Assembly (NCBI RefSeq): GCF_025195125.1
Contig: NZ_JAMGSL010000002.1
Location: 62,001-126,000 of the forward strand
Length of the DNA stretch: 64,000 bases
Direction of reading: 5' to 3'
Source of the DNA: Streptomyces sp. Je 1-79
GTDB taxonomy: Bacteria > Actinomycetota > Actinomycetes > Streptomycetales > Streptomycetaceae
How positions within the stretch are numbered: position 1 is the stretch's first letter; each line of letters opens with the position of its first letter. The position numbers and the translations under genes are program-made. Under the pieces are notes generated by a model that was not told the DNA's origin, did not search any database, and saw nothing but the letters and a program-made list of their open reading frames with translations. Of the stretch, positions 7,521 through 18,784 are shown one piece after another.

Positions 7521-8547
7521 GGGCTGGTGGCAGATGGACGCGGACGCGCTCGCGGGCAGCCGGTTCGTGATCTCGCCGCTGGCCGAGACCACCGCCGCGC
7601 TCCAGACGCTGGACCTGAGGTCGTCCGCCCACCCGGGCGAGCGGGCGTGGCTGGAGGCCCATCTGCCCGCCTACCGTGCCCGGTCGGCCGCCGATCCCGT
7701 CGACGCCCTGCTGGTGCGGGCCGCGCTCGGGACCACGTGGAACGCCGACTTCGTGACCCCCACGCCGTCGGCCGACGGCGAGCGGAGCTTCGAGGAGGAG
7801 CTGGTCCGGGTCCGTGAGACCCCGACCGCCGAGGCGGTGGCGGACCTGGCGGTGTCGCTGGGCGGCCCGGTCCCCGAGCCGCTGGCCTCGGCGACCGATC
7901 TGCCGTACCGGATGGCCGAGTTGCTCGCCTGGGTGTGGCGGGAGACCGTCCTGCCGACGTGGCCGCGGCGCCGGCGGATCCTGGAGGCCGATGTGCTCGC
8001 GCGCACGGCGATGCTGACCCGGGGAGGGTGGGCGGCCGCCCTGGACGAGCTGAACCCGGGCCGGACGCGCTGGCTCGGTGGCGGCAGGCTCCAGGTCAAC
8101 AGCCGTGACTACCCGCCGCGTTCGGTGGCCGGCGGGCAGCTGCTCTTCGTGCCGGTGACGCCGAGCCGGGGGTGGGTGTCGTGGGAGGGGACGGAGCGGT
8201 ACGCGATCGTCTACCCGTGCACGGGAGCCCTGGCCGACGCGGAGGGCCCGGCCGTCCCGACGGCCCTGGCCGCGCTGCTCGGGAGCGCCCGGGCCGGGGT
8301 GCTCGTACGGCTGGAATCCCCGCTGTCCACCAGCCAGTTGGTCGCGCTGACGGGTCAGGGTCTCGGGTCGGTGGGGCGCCATCTGAGGGTGCTGCTGGAC
8401 GCCCGTCTCGTACGGCGGCGGAGGGCGGGCCGCTCGGTCCTCTACGACTGGACGGAGGCGGGCGCGGCCCTCGTGCGGGCGCAGGGCGCGCGGAAGGGCC
8501 CCCGCTCCGGTGCTCTCGGAGCGGGGGCCCGTACCTCTACGGAGTGA
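7519..8547 (+). CDS. ArsR-type winged-helix regulator (DUF5937-like)
   Basis: This 342-residue protein has a long N-terminal region typical of DUF5937 proteins. Its C-terminal ArsR-like winged helix is at about 250-320 (LESPLSTSQLVALTGQGLGSVGRHLRVLLDARLVRRRRAGRSVLY). It is divergent from the MFS gene and starts inside a palindromic operator, which suggests autoregulation plus control of the transporter. Its last codons encode a terminator hairpin, and its stop directly abuts the stop of the convergent gcl gene. Confidence 0.85.
   Translation: MGWWQMDADALAGSRFVISPLAETTAALQTLDLRSSAHPGERAWLEAHLPAYRARSAADPVDALLVRAALGTTWNADFVTPTPSADGERSFEEELVRVRETPTAEAVADLAVSLGGPVPEPLASATDLPYRMAELLAWVWRETVLPTWPRRRRILEADVLARTAMLTRGGWAAALDELNPGRTRWLGGGRLQVNSRDYPPRSVAGGQLLFVPVTPSRGWVSWEGTERYAIVYPCTGALADAEGPAVPTALAALLGSARAGVLVRLESPLSTSQLVALTGQGLGSVGRHLRVLLDARLVRRRRAGRSVLYDWTEAGAALVRAQGARKGPRSGALGAGARTSTE
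8496..8530. terminator. Bidirectional terminator inside a coding end
   Basis: A perfect 14-bp stem (GGGCCCCCGCTCCG with CGGAGCGGGGGCCC) and a 7-base loop lie between the convergent regulator gene and gcl. The hairpin overlaps the last 52 bases of the regulator reading frame, so the C-terminal tail GPRSGALGAGART is encoded by terminator DNA. Confidence 0.75.
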
Positions 8548-10335
<1,788 letters not shown>

Positions 10336-10393
10336 GGGAGGGCTCCTGCTTCGGCCAGGCGGAAACGGATGCGCCACCGGCTCGTGGGCTCGT

Positions 10394-10461
10394 TTCCGTA
10401 TTGCGGAAGTATTGTTCTACTATGTGGAAGCAATGTAGGTCGGGGGTGCGAGGGCCGTCAA
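10394..10461 (-). promoter_or_regulatory. gcl promoter with tandem IclR-like operators
   Basis: On the minus strand TTGACG (10456-10461), an 18-base spacer and TACATT (10432-10437) form the promoter. The operators TTCCACATAGTAGAA (10415-10429) and TTCCGCAATACGGAA (10394-10408) follow, with centres 21 bp apart. The proximal operator is base-for-base identical to the hyi copy, and spacing to the -10 differs by only 3 bp. This is strong evidence that one repressor controls both units. Confidence 0.75.
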
Positions 10462-10547
10462 GGGAGGGGCCCCGGACGTTGGCCGAACTCCCTCCCCTCG
10501 CGTGGCGGATTGGTGGACGATGGGGGCAGGAAGACAGGGGGTTCGGC

Positions 10548-11720
10548 GTGGGGTTCGGTCTGGGTGACTCGGTTCCGGTGCGCTGCCCGGAATGCCTCCG
10601 TACGCAGCCGTATGCCGCACCGGTCTTCCCGTGCGCGTGCGGCACCCCGGTCGTGCCACCGGTGATCACCGGGGCGACGGGCGAACCGGTCACGCACCGC
10701 AACTGGACGGACGAGTGGGTCACGGTCCGCTGCGCCGCCTGCGGCCGCGAGGACGAATGGCCCCACCCGGAGCTGGGCTGCACCTGCGGCACGGTCCTGC
10801 GCGTCCCGGTCAGCCCGCCGGACGGCGGACCGGGCGCGGGCCGTACGGGCGGCGGCATGACGGGGCGGGGCGCGGGCGCGGGCGCCGAGGTGAGCACCGG
10901 CCCCTGGGGCACCGCGGACCCCCGCACCGGCGACGACGCGCGACCGGGCGCGGCCCTGGACCCCGGCCCGGCCACCGACGCGGGTTCCGCGCCCCCCGGG
11001 GACGGGCGTCCCGGGACGGGCCACGGGCGCGCCGCCGAGGCGCACGACGACAGGGACTCCGCACCGGGCGCCGGACCCGCACCCGCACCGGGCGGCTGGT
11101 TCACACCCAGGAGCGGCGCCGGGGGCTCCGGGGGCGCGGGCGGGACGGGCGGTGTGCCGGACGGTCCTGGCGGGACGGGCGGGGTGCCGGACGGTCCTGG
11201 CGGTCCGTATCCGCTGTCGGGGTCCGCCGAGAACCACGCCCACGCGGCCCCCGCACAGGGCGGGCCTCACCGCGCCTTCGCCGAGCGGTACCCCGCGCAC
11301 ATCCCGCTGCCGCCCACCGCGCCGCATCCCGCGCCGCCGAGGCCCTCGTTCCGCCCCATGACCATCCGGACCGCGCGGGACGCGGTGGCCACCTCCGCCG
11401 GGTATCTGCGCTGGCTCGGGTTCCGGGACGTCGTCCAGCCCGAGGAGCGCTCCGCGTCCGGCATAGACCTGCGGGCGCCCGGACTCGTCGCCCAGGTCGA
11501 TCCGAGCACCCGCCCCGCCGCCCTGCGCGCCGTCGAGTGCCTGTGGCTGAACGGCCTCAGCAGCTCGGCGGTGAGCGTCTTCTTCTCCCTCGCCGGCTAC
11601 ACCCCGGAGGCCCGGTCCCGCGCCGACGAGCTGGGCATCCCGCTCTTCGTCCTGGACCTCACCGGGACGCCCCAGCCGGTCAACACCCCGGCCGACGAAC
11701 TGATCACCACCGGGGCCTGA
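10548..11720 (+). CDS. Two zinc ribbons joined to a degenerate Mrr-like nuclease domain
   Basis: Unrecognised as a named gene. The 390-residue protein starts at GTG 10548 behind a GGGGG-rich ribosome binding site. The N-terminus has two Cys4 zinc-ribbon knuckles (CPEC...CACG and CAAC...CTCG). A roughly 150-residue Gly/Pro/Ala-rich linker follows. The C-terminal domain resembles Mrr-type restriction endonucleases (LRWLGFRDVV, SGIDLRAPGLVAQVD, FSLAGYTPEARSRADELGIPLFVLD). In active Mrr enzymes the core motif ends Q-x-K; here it reads Q-V-D, so catalysis may be lost. It could be a nucleic-acid-binding protein. No methylase partner is present. Confidence 0.6.
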   Translation: MGFGLGDSVPVRCPECLRTQPYAAPVFPCACGTPVVPPVITGATGEPVTHRNWTDEWVTVRCAACGREDEWPHPELGCTCGTVLRVPVSPPDGGPGAGRTGGGMTGRGAGAGAEVSTGPWGTADPRTGDDARPGAALDPGPATDAGSAPPGDGRPGTGHGRAAEAHDDRDSAPGAGPAPAPGGWFTPRSGAGGSGGAGGTGGVPDGPGGTGGVPDGPGGPYPLSGSAENHAHAAPAQGGPHRAFAERYPAHIPLPPTAPHPAPPRPSFRPMTIRTARDAVATSAGYLRWLGFRDVVQPEERSASGIDLRAPGLVAQVDPSTRPAALRAVECLWLNGLSSSAVSVFFSLAGYTPEARSRADELGIPLFVLDLTGTPQPVNTPADELITTGA

Positions 11721-11833
11721 GCCGACTGCCGGTCGCCCGCCGGGCCCTCAGCTCAAAATAACCTCAGATTTCGGCCATTCACGCGTGACGATCACACTCC
11801 GCCGGGCACAACATCCTCGGGGGGTGGGGCGTC

Positions 11834-12658
11834 ATGGGGGCGGTCATGTGGTGGTTCATCGGTGCGTCCTGCGTACAACTGCTGTGCGCGCTCGCCCTGT
11901 TGCGAACGCGCAGCCCAGGGCGGACCGAACTCGCCCCGCAGGCACTGGCGTTGCTGCGGGGCGGGCGACGGGCCGCGGTGGTCGTGGCGCTCGTCGCGCT
12001 GCACCAGCGCGGCGCGGTGGCGGCGGGTCGCAAGGGAACGATTCGGGCCAACGGAGGCCCCGGTCGGACCCGTGACCCCGTCCAGCTCGGGGTGCACAGT
12101 TCGCTGCGCCGTGCCCTGGGCCTGCGGGTGCTGGCCACGCAGCCCCGGGCGCGGCAGGCCGTGGACGCGCTGCGGGCCGAACTGGGCCGGACCGGTCTGC
12201 TCCGCCCGCACGGGCGGGTGCGCATCGCGCGCCCGCTGCTCGTGGGCGCGATGGCCACGGTGGCGGCGGGTCTGCTCGTCACGCGGCCGTCCGGCGCGGG
12301 ACTCGCACTGGCGCTCGCCCTCGGAGCCGTACCGACCGGCGCGGCGCTCGCGCTCCTGTCCCTGCCGCCGACGACCCGTGCCGCCCGCCACCTGCTCGCC
12401 GGGCTCCGCGAACGCCACCCGCTGCCCGCGCACCGGCGTGAGGTGACGGACGGCAATCTGGTGCTGCTGTACGTCGCCCTCTACGGCGACCCCGCGCTCG
12501 CCCTCTTCCTCCCCCGCTTCTCGCGCGACGGCGGACTGCTGGGCCAGGGCGGCGGTACGGACGGCTACGCCACAGGCCGCGGCTGGTTCGGTGGCAGCGC
12601 CTGGAGCGGGGGCGAGTCCGGCGGGAGCGGAGGCGGCGGAGGGGGCGGCTCGGACTGA
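11834..12658 (+). CDS. TIGR04222 domain-containing membrane protein
   Basis: This 274-residue protein has an N-terminal membrane segment (MWWFIGASCVQLLCALALL), a central ALALLRGGRRAAVVVALVALHQRGAV module typical of TIGR04222 proteins, two further hydrophobic helices, and a Gly/Ser-rich tail (GGSAWSGGESGGSGGGGGGG). The function of the family is unknown; members are common in Streptomyces. It lies 23 bp upstream of a GNAT gene, probably in one transcript. Confidence 0.75.
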   Translation: MGAVMWWFIGASCVQLLCALALLRTRSPGRTELAPQALALLRGGRRAAVVVALVALHQRGAVAAGRKGTIRANGGPGRTRDPVQLGVHSSLRRALGLRVLATQPRARQAVDALRAELGRTGLLRPHGRVRIARPLLVGAMATVAAGLLVTRPSGAGLALALALGAVPTGAALALLSLPPTTRAARHLLAGLRERHPLPAHRREVTDGNLVLLYVALYGDPALALFLPRFSRDGGLLGQGGGTDGYATGRGWFGGSAWSGGESGGSGGGGGGGSD

Positions 12659-12680
12659 GGGCGCGCGCCATACTCGTCGT

Positions 12681-13262
12681 ATGCGCATCCGAGCGGCCGC
12701 ACCGGCCGAACTCCCGCTGCTCCAGGACATCGAGCGCGCCGCGGGCGAACCCTTCCGTTCCCTCGGCATGGCGGTCATCGCCGACGACGAGCCCCTTCCG
12801 CTGGACGTCCTGGACTCCTACCGCCGGGCCGGCCGCGCCTGGGTGGCCGCCGACGAGGCCGACCGCCCGGTCGCGTACCTGCTGATGGACGCCGTCGACG
12901 GGGCCGCTCACATCGAGCAGGTCTCCGTCCACCCGGCCGCCGGCCGCCGGGGCGTCGGCCGCGCGCTCATCGAGCACCTGGCGGCGGAGGCGGCCGAGCG
13001 CGGGCTGACGGCCCTGACCCTGACGACCTTCACCGAGGTCCCCTGGAACGCGCCGTACTACGCCCGTCTCGGCTTCCGTCCCCTCGCCGAGTCCGACCCG
13101 GCGCTCACCACGGGCCTGCGCGCCATCCAGCGGGCCGAGGCCGCCCACGGACTGGCGACCTGGCCCCGGGTCTGCATGCGCCGCGAGCTGGCCGCGGCGC
13201 CCGGCCCGCGCTCCGTGACGCCGCCCCCGTTGCGCGCCGCGACGACGGAGCCCGCCCCGTAA
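12681..13262 (+). CDS. GNAT family N-acetyltransferase
   Basis: This 193-residue acetyl-CoA-dependent transferase has the GNAT core: strand 4 (HIEQVSVHPAAGRRGVGRALIEHL, with the R/Q-x-x-G-x-G/A pyrophosphate loop as RRGVGRA) and motif B (NAPYYARLGFRPLAE). The ATG is 22 bp after the TIGR04222 gene, which suggests co-transcription. The substrate is unknown. A 30-residue basic/proline tail follows the domain. Confidence 0.88.
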   Translation: MRIRAAAPAELPLLQDIERAAGEPFRSLGMAVIADDEPLPLDVLDSYRRAGRAWVAADEADRPVAYLLMDAVDGAAHIEQVSVHPAAGRRGVGRALIEHLAAEAAERGLTALTLTTFTEVPWNAPYYARLGFRPLAESDPALTTGLRAIQRAEAAHGLATWPRVCMRRELAAAPGPRSVTPPPLRAATTEPAP

Positions 13263-13276
13263 GGCCGCGGCCGCCG

Positions 13277-14860
13277 TCACCCGTAGCGGCGGCGGAGTTC
13301 CACCTTCCGTACCTTCCCGCTGACCGTCATCGGGAACTCGGCGAGGATCTCCACCCGGCGCGGGATCTTGTAGTGCGCCAGGCGGTCGCGGCAGTACGCC
13401 GTGATGTCGTCGAGGCTCGGCGGGTCCGCGGGGTCGCGCGGGACCACGCAGGCCAGGATCTCCTCGCCGTAGCGGGCGTCGGGGACACCGACGACCTGGA
13501 CGTCGGCGATCTTCTCGTACCCGTGGAGGAACTCCTCGATCTCGCGCGGGTACACGTTCTCGCCGCCACGGATGATCATGTCCTTGATGCGGCCGACGAT
13601 CTGGACGTAGCCGTCCTCACGCATCACGGCGAGGTCGCCGGTGTGCATCCAGCGGCCCGCGTCGACGGCCTCCGCGGTCTTCCCGGGCTCGTCCCAGTAC
13701 CCGAGCATCACGCTGTAGCCGCGGGTGCACAGCTCGCCGGCGGCCCCGCGCTCCACGGTGAGGCCGGTGACCGGGTCGACGATCTTCACCTCGACGTGCG
13801 GCATCACCCGGCCGACCGTGCCCGTCCGGCGCTCCAGGTCGTCGTCGCGCCGTGTCTGGGTGGAGACGGGCGAGGTCTCCGTCATGCCGTAACAGATGGA
13901 CACCTCGGCCATGTTCATCTCGGCGACCACCCGCTTCATCACCTCCACCGGGCAGGGCGAGCCGGCCATGATCCCGGTGCGCAGGGAGGAGAGGTCGTAC
14001 GAGGCGAAGTCGGGGAGGTCGAGTTCGGCGATGAACATCGTCGGCACGCCGTACAGCGAGGTGCACCGCTCCTGCTGGACCGCGCGGAGGGTGGCCGCGG
14101 GGTCGAAGGACGGCGCGGGGATCACCACGCAGGCGCCGTGCGAGGTCGCCGCGAGGTTTCCCATGACCATGCCGAAGCAGTGGTAGAAGGGGACCGGGAC
14201 ACAGATCCGGTCCTGCTCGCTGTAGGCGATCATCTCGCCCACGAAGTAGCCGTTGTTGAGGATGTTGTGGTGGGAGAGGGTCGCCCCCTTGGGGAAGCCC
14301 GTGGTGCCCGAGGTGTACTGGATGTTGACCGGTTCGTCGCAGGACAGCGCTGCGGGGCGCAGCTCCCCCGGCGTACGGGCGAGCAGCTCGTCCCAGCTGG
14401 CGTCGTCGAAGTAGACGGCCTCCCGCAGCTCCGGGCAGTTTCCGGCGACTTCCTCGACCATCGCGCGGTAGTCGCTCGTCTTGTGGGCGAGGGAGGCGAA
14501 GAGCAGGGAGATCCCGGCCTGGCGGAGCACGTACTCCAGCTCGTGGGCGCGGTAGGCCGGGTTGATGGTGACCATGACGGCACCGATGCGGGCGGTGGCG
14601 TACTGGACGAGCACCCACTCGGCGCGGTTCACCGCCCAGATGCCCACCCGGTCGCCCTTGGCGACCCCGCTGCCGAGCAGGGCGCCGGCCAGCCTCTCCA
14701 CGTCCGCGCCGAACTGGGCGTACGTCCAACGGCGACCGGACGGGACGTCGACGAGCGCCTCGCGCTCCGGCCAGGTCGCGACGGCCCGGTCGAGGTTCGC
14801 ACCGATGGTGTCGCCGAGGAGCGGCGTGGAACTCGCCCCGTGGGCGTAGGACTGGGTCAT
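13277..14860 (-). CDS. Long-chain fatty-acyl-CoA synthetase-type AMP-binding enzyme
   Basis: This 527-residue ANL-superfamily ligase activates fatty acids to acyl-CoA via an acyl-adenylate. The P-loop-like motif is [19 protein letters not shown]5 is YGMTETSP, A7/A8 are [36 protein letters not shown], and the A10 lysine is in [13 protein letters not shown]. It is full length. It is the second gene of a pair: its ATG overlaps the upstream acyl-CoA synthetase stop by 4 bases. The divergent GAF-LuxR gene may regulate the pair. Confidence 0.93.
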   Translation of the reverse strand: MTQSYAHGASSTPLLGDTIGANLDRAVATWPEREALVDVPSGRRWTYAQFGADVERLAGALLGSGVAKGDRVGIWAVNRAEWVLVQYATARIGAVMVTINPAYRAHELEYVLRQAGISLLFASLAHKTSDYRAMVEEVAGNCPELREAVYFDDASWDELLARTPGELRPAALSCDEPVNIQYTSGTTGFPKGATLSHHNILNNGYFVGEMIAYSEQDRICVPVPFYHCFGMVMGNLAATSHGACVVIPAPSFDPAATLRAVQQERCTSLYGVPTMFIAELDLPDFASYDLSSLRTGIMAGSPCPVEVMKRVVAEMNMAEVSICYGMTETSPVSTQTRRDDDLERRTGTVGRVMPHVEVKIVDPVTGLTVERGAAGELCTRGYSVMLGYWDEPGKTAEAVDAGRWMHTGDLAVMREDGYVQIVGRIKDMIIRGGENVYPREIEEFLHGYEKIADVQVVGVPDARYGEEILACVVPRDPADPPSLDDITAYCRDRLAHYKIPRRVEILAEFPMTVSGKVRKVELRRRYG

Positions 14861-16533
14861 GCGAGGTCCCCTTCCGCGTACTCCGTGCCCTCGCCCTTGG
14901 CCGTGCGCTCGCGCAGCTCGATCCGGCGGATCTTGCCGGAGACCGTCTTCGGCAGCTCGGCGAACTCGATGCGCCGCAGCCGCTTGTACGGGGCGAGCAC
15001 CGCGCGCGAGTGGGCGAAGAGCGCCCTCGCCGTCTCCTCGTTGGGCTCCCAGCCCTCCGCGAGGACGACGTACGCCTTCGGGACGGCGAGCCGCAACGGG
15101 TCGGGGGCCGGGACGACGGCCGCCTCTGCCACCGCCTCGTGTTCCAGGAGCGCGCTCTCCAGCTCGAAGGGGCTGATCTTGTAGTCACTGGCCTTGAAGA
15201 CGTCGTCGGACCGGCCGACGTAGGTGATGTACCCCTCGGCGTCGCGGGAGCCGATGTCGCCGGTGCGGTAGTAGCCGCCCGCCATCGACTCGGCCGTACG
15301 CTCCGGGTCTCCGTGGTAGCCGGTCATCAGGCCGACCGGGTCGGTGGACAGGTCGAGGCAGATCTCGCCCTCCTCGACGTCCGCCTTTCCGCTCACCGGG
15401 TCGACGAGGGTGACCCGGAAGCCGGGGCTGGGGCGGCCCATCGAGCCTTCCTTCAGACGCTGGCCGGGGCTGTTGGAGACCTGGACGGCGGTCTCCGTCT
15501 GCCCGAAGCCGTCGCGGATGGTGACGCCCCAGGCCCGGCGCACGGACTCGATGACCTCGGGGTTGAGCGGCTCGCCGGCCGCCACGACCTCGCGCGGCGG
15601 GCGGGCCATCTGCGTGAGGTCGGCCTGGATCAGCATGCGCCAGACGGTCGGCGGCGCGCAGAAGCTGGTGACGCCGTTCCGCTCCATCTCGGCCATGAGG
15701 CGTGCCGGGTCGAAGCGCGTGTAGTTGTGGATGAAGACGGTCGCCTCGGCGTTCCACGGCGCGAAGAGGTTGGACCAGGCGTGCTTTGCCCAGCCGGGCG
15801 AGGAGATGTTCAGATGCACGTCGCCGGGTTTGAGCCCGATCCAGTACATGGTGGCGAGATGGCCGATCGGGTACGAGGTGTGGGTGTGCTCGACCAGTTT
15901 GGGGCGGGCGGTCGTGCCGGAGGTGAAGTAGAGCATCAGCGGGTCGTCGCCGCGGGTGACGCCGTCGGGCTCGAAGCTCCCGGACGCCTCGTACGCGCCC
16001 TGGTAGGAAACCCAGCCGGAGTGCTCGCCGCCGACGACGATCCGGGTGTACTCCCCCGGGACGTCGTCGAACTTGCCGGTGTCCTCGGCGCGCACGATCA
16101 CGTGCCGGGCCCGGCCACGCTCGACCCGGTCCCGGAGGTCGGCGGGGCCGAGGAGCGGGGTGGCGGGGATGACGACGGCCCGCAGCTTCATCGCGGCGAG
16201 CGCGGTCTCCCACAGCTCGGCCTGGTTGCCGAGCATCACGATGATCCGGTCACCAGCCCGTACGCCCTGGGCGCGCAGCCAGTTGGCGGCCCGGTGGGAG
16301 CGGGCGGACATCTCGGCGAAGCTGACCCGGGTCTCGGTGCCGTCCTCCTCGACGATGTGGAGGGCGGTCCTGTCGTTGCCGGCCGCGATGACGTCGAACC
16401 AGTCGAGGGCCCAGTTGAACCGGTCGGGGCGGGGCCAGGCGAATCCCTCGTAGGCCGTCTCGTAGTCCTCGCGGTGCTGGAGCAGGAAGTCGCGGGCGGC
16501 CCGGAACCTCTCCGTCGCGCTGGTAGCCGTCAT
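14857..16533 (-). CDS. Medium-chain acyl-CoA synthetase-like AMP-binding enzyme
   Basis: This 558-residue ligase resembles the acetyl-CoA/medium-chain (ACSM) branch. It has [18 protein letters not shown] as the ATP loop, a GFGQTET A5 motif, [37 protein letters not shown] and the C-terminal [14 protein letters not shown] with the catalytic lysine. It is the first gene of a translationally coupled pair with the long-chain type enzyme downstream. Two different chain-length specificities in one operon suggest use of fatty or aromatic acids as carbon sources. The substrate is not determined by sequence. Confidence 0.92.
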   Translation of the reverse strand: MTATSATERFRAARDFLLQHREDYETAYEGFAWPRPDRFNWALDWFDVIAAGNDRTALHIVEEDGTETRVSFAEMSARSHRAANWLRAQGVRAGDRIIVMLGNQAELWETALAAMKLRAVVIPATPLLGPADLRDRVERGRARHVIVRAEDTGKFDDVPGEYTRIVVGGEHSGWVSYQGAYEASGSFEPDGVTRGDDPLMLYFTSGTTARPKLVEHTHTSYPIGHLATMYWIGLKPGDVHLNISSPGWAKHAWSNLFAPWNAEATVFIHNYTRFDPARLMAEMERNGVTSFCAPPTVWRMLIQADLTQMARPPREVVAAGEPLNPEVIESVRRAWGVTIRDGFGQTETAVQVSNSPGQRLKEGSMGRPSPGFRVTLVDPVSGKADVEEGEICLDLSTDPVGLMTGYHGDPERTAESMAGGYYRTGDIGSRDAEGYITYVGRSDDVFKASDYKISPFELESALLEHEAVAEAAVVPAPDPLRLAVPKAYVVLAEGWEPNEETARALFAHSRAVLAPYKRLRRIEFAELPKTVSGKIRRIELRERTAKGEGTEYAEGDLA

Positions 16534-16594
16534 GTGTCCTCCTCGTTGCGGGACCGGTCACCGACATCGTGTAATCAGTGACCCAGGTCTCACT

Positions 16595-16610
16595 ACCCCC
16601 GTTCGGGGGT
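16595..16610. promoter_or_regulatory. Palindrome ACCCCC-GTTC-GGGGGT between divergent genes
   Basis: A perfect 6-bp inverted repeat around GTTC, just upstream of the GAAGGAG ribosome binding site of the GAF-LuxR gene and 62 bp from the acyl-CoA synthetase start. A second, looser repeat, GGTCAC-N16-GTGACC, spans 16556-16583. These are plausible operators for the LuxR-type protein; binding is not shown. Confidence 0.5.
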
Positions 16611-16624
16611 GAAGGAGTGGTCCC

Positions 16625-17548
16625 GTGCCTGAGCGGATCGAATCGGTGGAGTTGCGGGCGGCGCTGCTGCGGATGCGCCGCACCACCGGGCTTGAGGTCG
16701 TCTTCGGCGGTCTGCTGCACGACGGACGCCGGCTGCGGATCGCGGAGCTGAACGGAGCGCTGACCCCCGCCCTGCGGGGGCTCGCGATCTCGACGGGCAG
16801 TGGCCTGGGCGGGAAGTGCCTGGCGCTGTCGCGGCCCTGCGCGGTCGTCGACTATCCGTCGGCGCGGCACATCACGCACGAGTACGACGGTCCGGTGTCG
16901 GCGGAGGGGCTCCGTTCGGTGATCGCGGTGCCCGTCGTCGTACGGCGCAAGGTGCGGGGGGTGCTGTACGGCGCCCTGCGGGACGCGCGGCCGCTGGGCG
17001 AGCGCGTCCTCGACGCGGCGGTGGCGGCGGCCCGGGACGTGGAACAGGCGCTGGCCGTACGGGACGAGGTACGGGACCTCCTCGCGGCCTCTCCGGGCAC
17101 GGGGCGCACGGGGCCAGGGCGGGCGGCGGGCCGGGGGGCGGGGCAGGGCGCCGGACCGGGCGGGGGGCCGGGCCACGGACCGGGCGACGGATCGGGACCG
17201 GGCGTGGGGCCGTCGTGGGAGGAGGTCCGTCAGGCCCACGGCGAGCTGCGCGAACTGGCCCCGCGGATCGCGGACCCGGAGCTGCGGGCCCGGCTCCTGG
17301 CGGTGTGCGGCCGTCTGGAGACGGCCTCGGTGCGGCCGGAGCGCCCACCGGGCGTGTCGCTGACGCCGCGCGAGCTGGACGTCCTGGCGGCGGTGGCGGC
17401 GGGGGCGACGAACGCGACGGCGGCGGAGCGCCTGGGGCTGCGTCCGGAGACGGTGAAGGGCTACCTCCGCTCGACGATGCGCAAGCTGGGCGCGCACACG
17501 CGGCTCGAGGCGGTGGTGGCGGCGCGGAGGGCGGGGCTGCTGCCGTAG
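16625..17548 (+). CDS. GAF-LuxR transcriptional regulator
   Basis: This 307-residue regulator has an N-terminal GAF-like sensory domain (about 10-150, with GKCLALSRPCAVVDYPSARHITHEYDGP) and a glycine-rich linker (about 160-195). The C-terminal LuxR helix-turn-helix is LTPRELDVLAAVAAGATNATAAERLGLRPETVKGYLRSTMRKLGAHTRLEAV. It is divergent from the two acyl-CoA synthetase genes and probably regulates them, perhaps sensing an acyl compound. GTG start with GAAGGAG upstream. Confidence 0.87.
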   Translation: MPERIESVELRAALLRMRRTTGLEVVFGGLLHDGRRLRIAELNGALTPALRGLAISTGSGLGGKCLALSRPCAVVDYPSARHITHEYDGPVSAEGLRSVIAVPVVVRRKVRGVLYGALRDARPLGERVLDAAVAAARDVEQALAVRDEVRDLLAASPGTGRTGPGRAAGRGAGQGAGPGGGPGHGPGDGSGPGVGPSWEEVRQAHGELRELAPRIADPELRARLLAVCGRLETASVRPERPPGVSLTPRELDVLAAVAAGATNATAAERLGLRPETVKGYLRSTMRKLGAHTRLEAVVAARRAGLLP

Positions 17549-17616
17549 AGGGGGCGGGGGCGGTGGAGGGGGCGGGTGCGGTAGAGGGGGCGGGTGCGGT
17601 AGAGGGGGCGGGTGCG
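17545..17616 (+). repeat. Four tandem copies of an 18-bp GC-rich unit
   Basis: The unit GTAGAGGGGGCGGGTGCG occurs at 17545-17562, 17563-17580, 17581-17598 and 17599-17616; the first two copies each have one substitution. The array begins over the stop codon of the GAF-LuxR gene (TAG 17546-17548) and fills the space before the convergent glycosylase gene. It looks like replication slippage. Confidence 0.9.
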
Positions 17617-17643
17617 GCTTCCCACGCGGGCGGGGCGGCGCCG

Positions 17644-18765
17644 CTACGCGTCCACCACGCCGAACTCGACGTCGAACGGCACCCCTTCCGCCGCCATCAC
17701 TCCCGTTCCCGCCATCCGCTCCGCCTCCTCCGTCAGCTCGGCGCGCTGGGCCTTGGTGGTGCGGCCGAAGGGCTGGATGGTCATCGTCGCGCGCTCCTTG
17801 GTCTCTTCCAGGCGCCAGAGCCCGGCGACGAGGCCGTCGAGGAGGAAGACGGGGAAGGCGATGTTCACCTTCCAGGAGCGGTTCCTCGCCTCGGCGGAGA
17901 CGACGCGGCCGCGGTCGGCGTGGGAGAGGAGGAGGTTGTCGTACTCGGGGAGGAAGCGCGGCGGGGCAGGCGTGTCCGCGTCGGGGCGCGGGGCGTCCGG
18001 GAGGTCGAAGAGTTCGGTGCCGTGCTCGTCCTGGAAGGTGAGGAGGCGGGGGCGGAGGCGCTCGAAGGCGTCACGGAGGCGGGTGAGGCCGCACCAGGTC
18101 TGCATGTCCTTCACGGAGGCGGGTCCGAAGGCGGCGAGGTAGCGCAGCACGGTGTCGTCGGGGGCCGGGGCGGGTTCGGCGGCGCGGCCGAGCCAGGTCT
18201 CGGCGGTGGTCAGACGGACCTGCCCGCTCCGCCGCCAGAGGCCGCGCGGGGTGACCTGGACGAGCGGCAGGAGGCAGCGGGCGGCGACCGAGAGCGACTG
18301 CGGATCGGCGTCGGGCCAGTGGACGAGGAGGGCCTCCCGGATCTCCTTGGGCGTGCGGGGCTCCTCCTCGACGAGCTCGCGGGAGAGGGCGGCGAGGCGG
18401 GCGAGGTCGACGCCGTCGAGACCCGTGCGGAACATCTTGAGTTCGCGGTCGCGGGCGGCCTGGACCAGGGGCCGCAGGGTGAGGACGTCCTCGGCGGTGT
18501 GGGTGTGGATCGTGGAGCGCAGGGTGACGATCCGGGCTACCTCGCGGGACTCCATGAGGTCGGAGAGGTGCGCGGGCCGGAAGCCGGCGAGCCGGGCGGC
18601 GAGGGCGTGGTACGGCGGTCTGGTGTTCTGCGCCTGGAGCCCGAGGAGGTGGGAGACGGCGTCCTTGGCGGACATCGCGGCGGGCTCCAGGAGGAGCTGC
18701 CGGGCCAGCGTGGCACGGCCCAGCGCGCGGGTGGAGAGGACCGGGTTCGTCGTCGTGGAGGCCAT
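17644..18765 (-). CDS. AlkZ/YcaQ-type winged-helix DNA glycosylase (HTH_42)
   Basis: This 373-residue protein is of the HTH_42 superfamily, which includes Streptomyces AlkZ and E. coli YcaQ/AlkX; these unhook interstrand crosslinks or excise bulky alkylated bases. The catalytic Q-x-Q/Q-x-D element is visible as LGLQAQN (Gln44 and Gln46), the Q-x-Q form used by AlkZ. There is also a winged-helix segment and the C-terminal FLPEYDNLLLSHADR block. It stands alone, without a biosynthetic cluster, so housekeeping genome protection is likely. An inverted repeat lies 20 bp upstream of its start. Confidence 0.82.
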   Translation of the reverse strand: MASTTTNPVLSTRALGRATLARQLLLEPAAMSAKDAVSHLLGLQAQNTRPPYHALAARLAGFRPAHLSDLMESREVARIVTLRSTIHTHTAEDVLTLRPLVQAARDRELKMFRTGLDGVDLARLAALSRELVEEEPRTPKEIREALLVHWPDADPQSLSVAARCLLPLVQVTPRGLWRRSGQVRLTTAETWLGRAAEPAPAPDDTVLRYLAAFGPASVKDMQTWCGLTRLRDAFERLRPRLLTFQDEHGTELFDLPDAPRPDADTPAPPRFLPEYDNLLLSHADRGRVVSAEARNRSWKVNIAFPVFLLDGLVAGLWRLEETKERATMTIQPFGRTTKAQRAELTEEAERMAGTGVMAAEGVPFDVEFGVVDA

Positions 18766-18784
18766 GGGGGCACGCTACTCGGGC

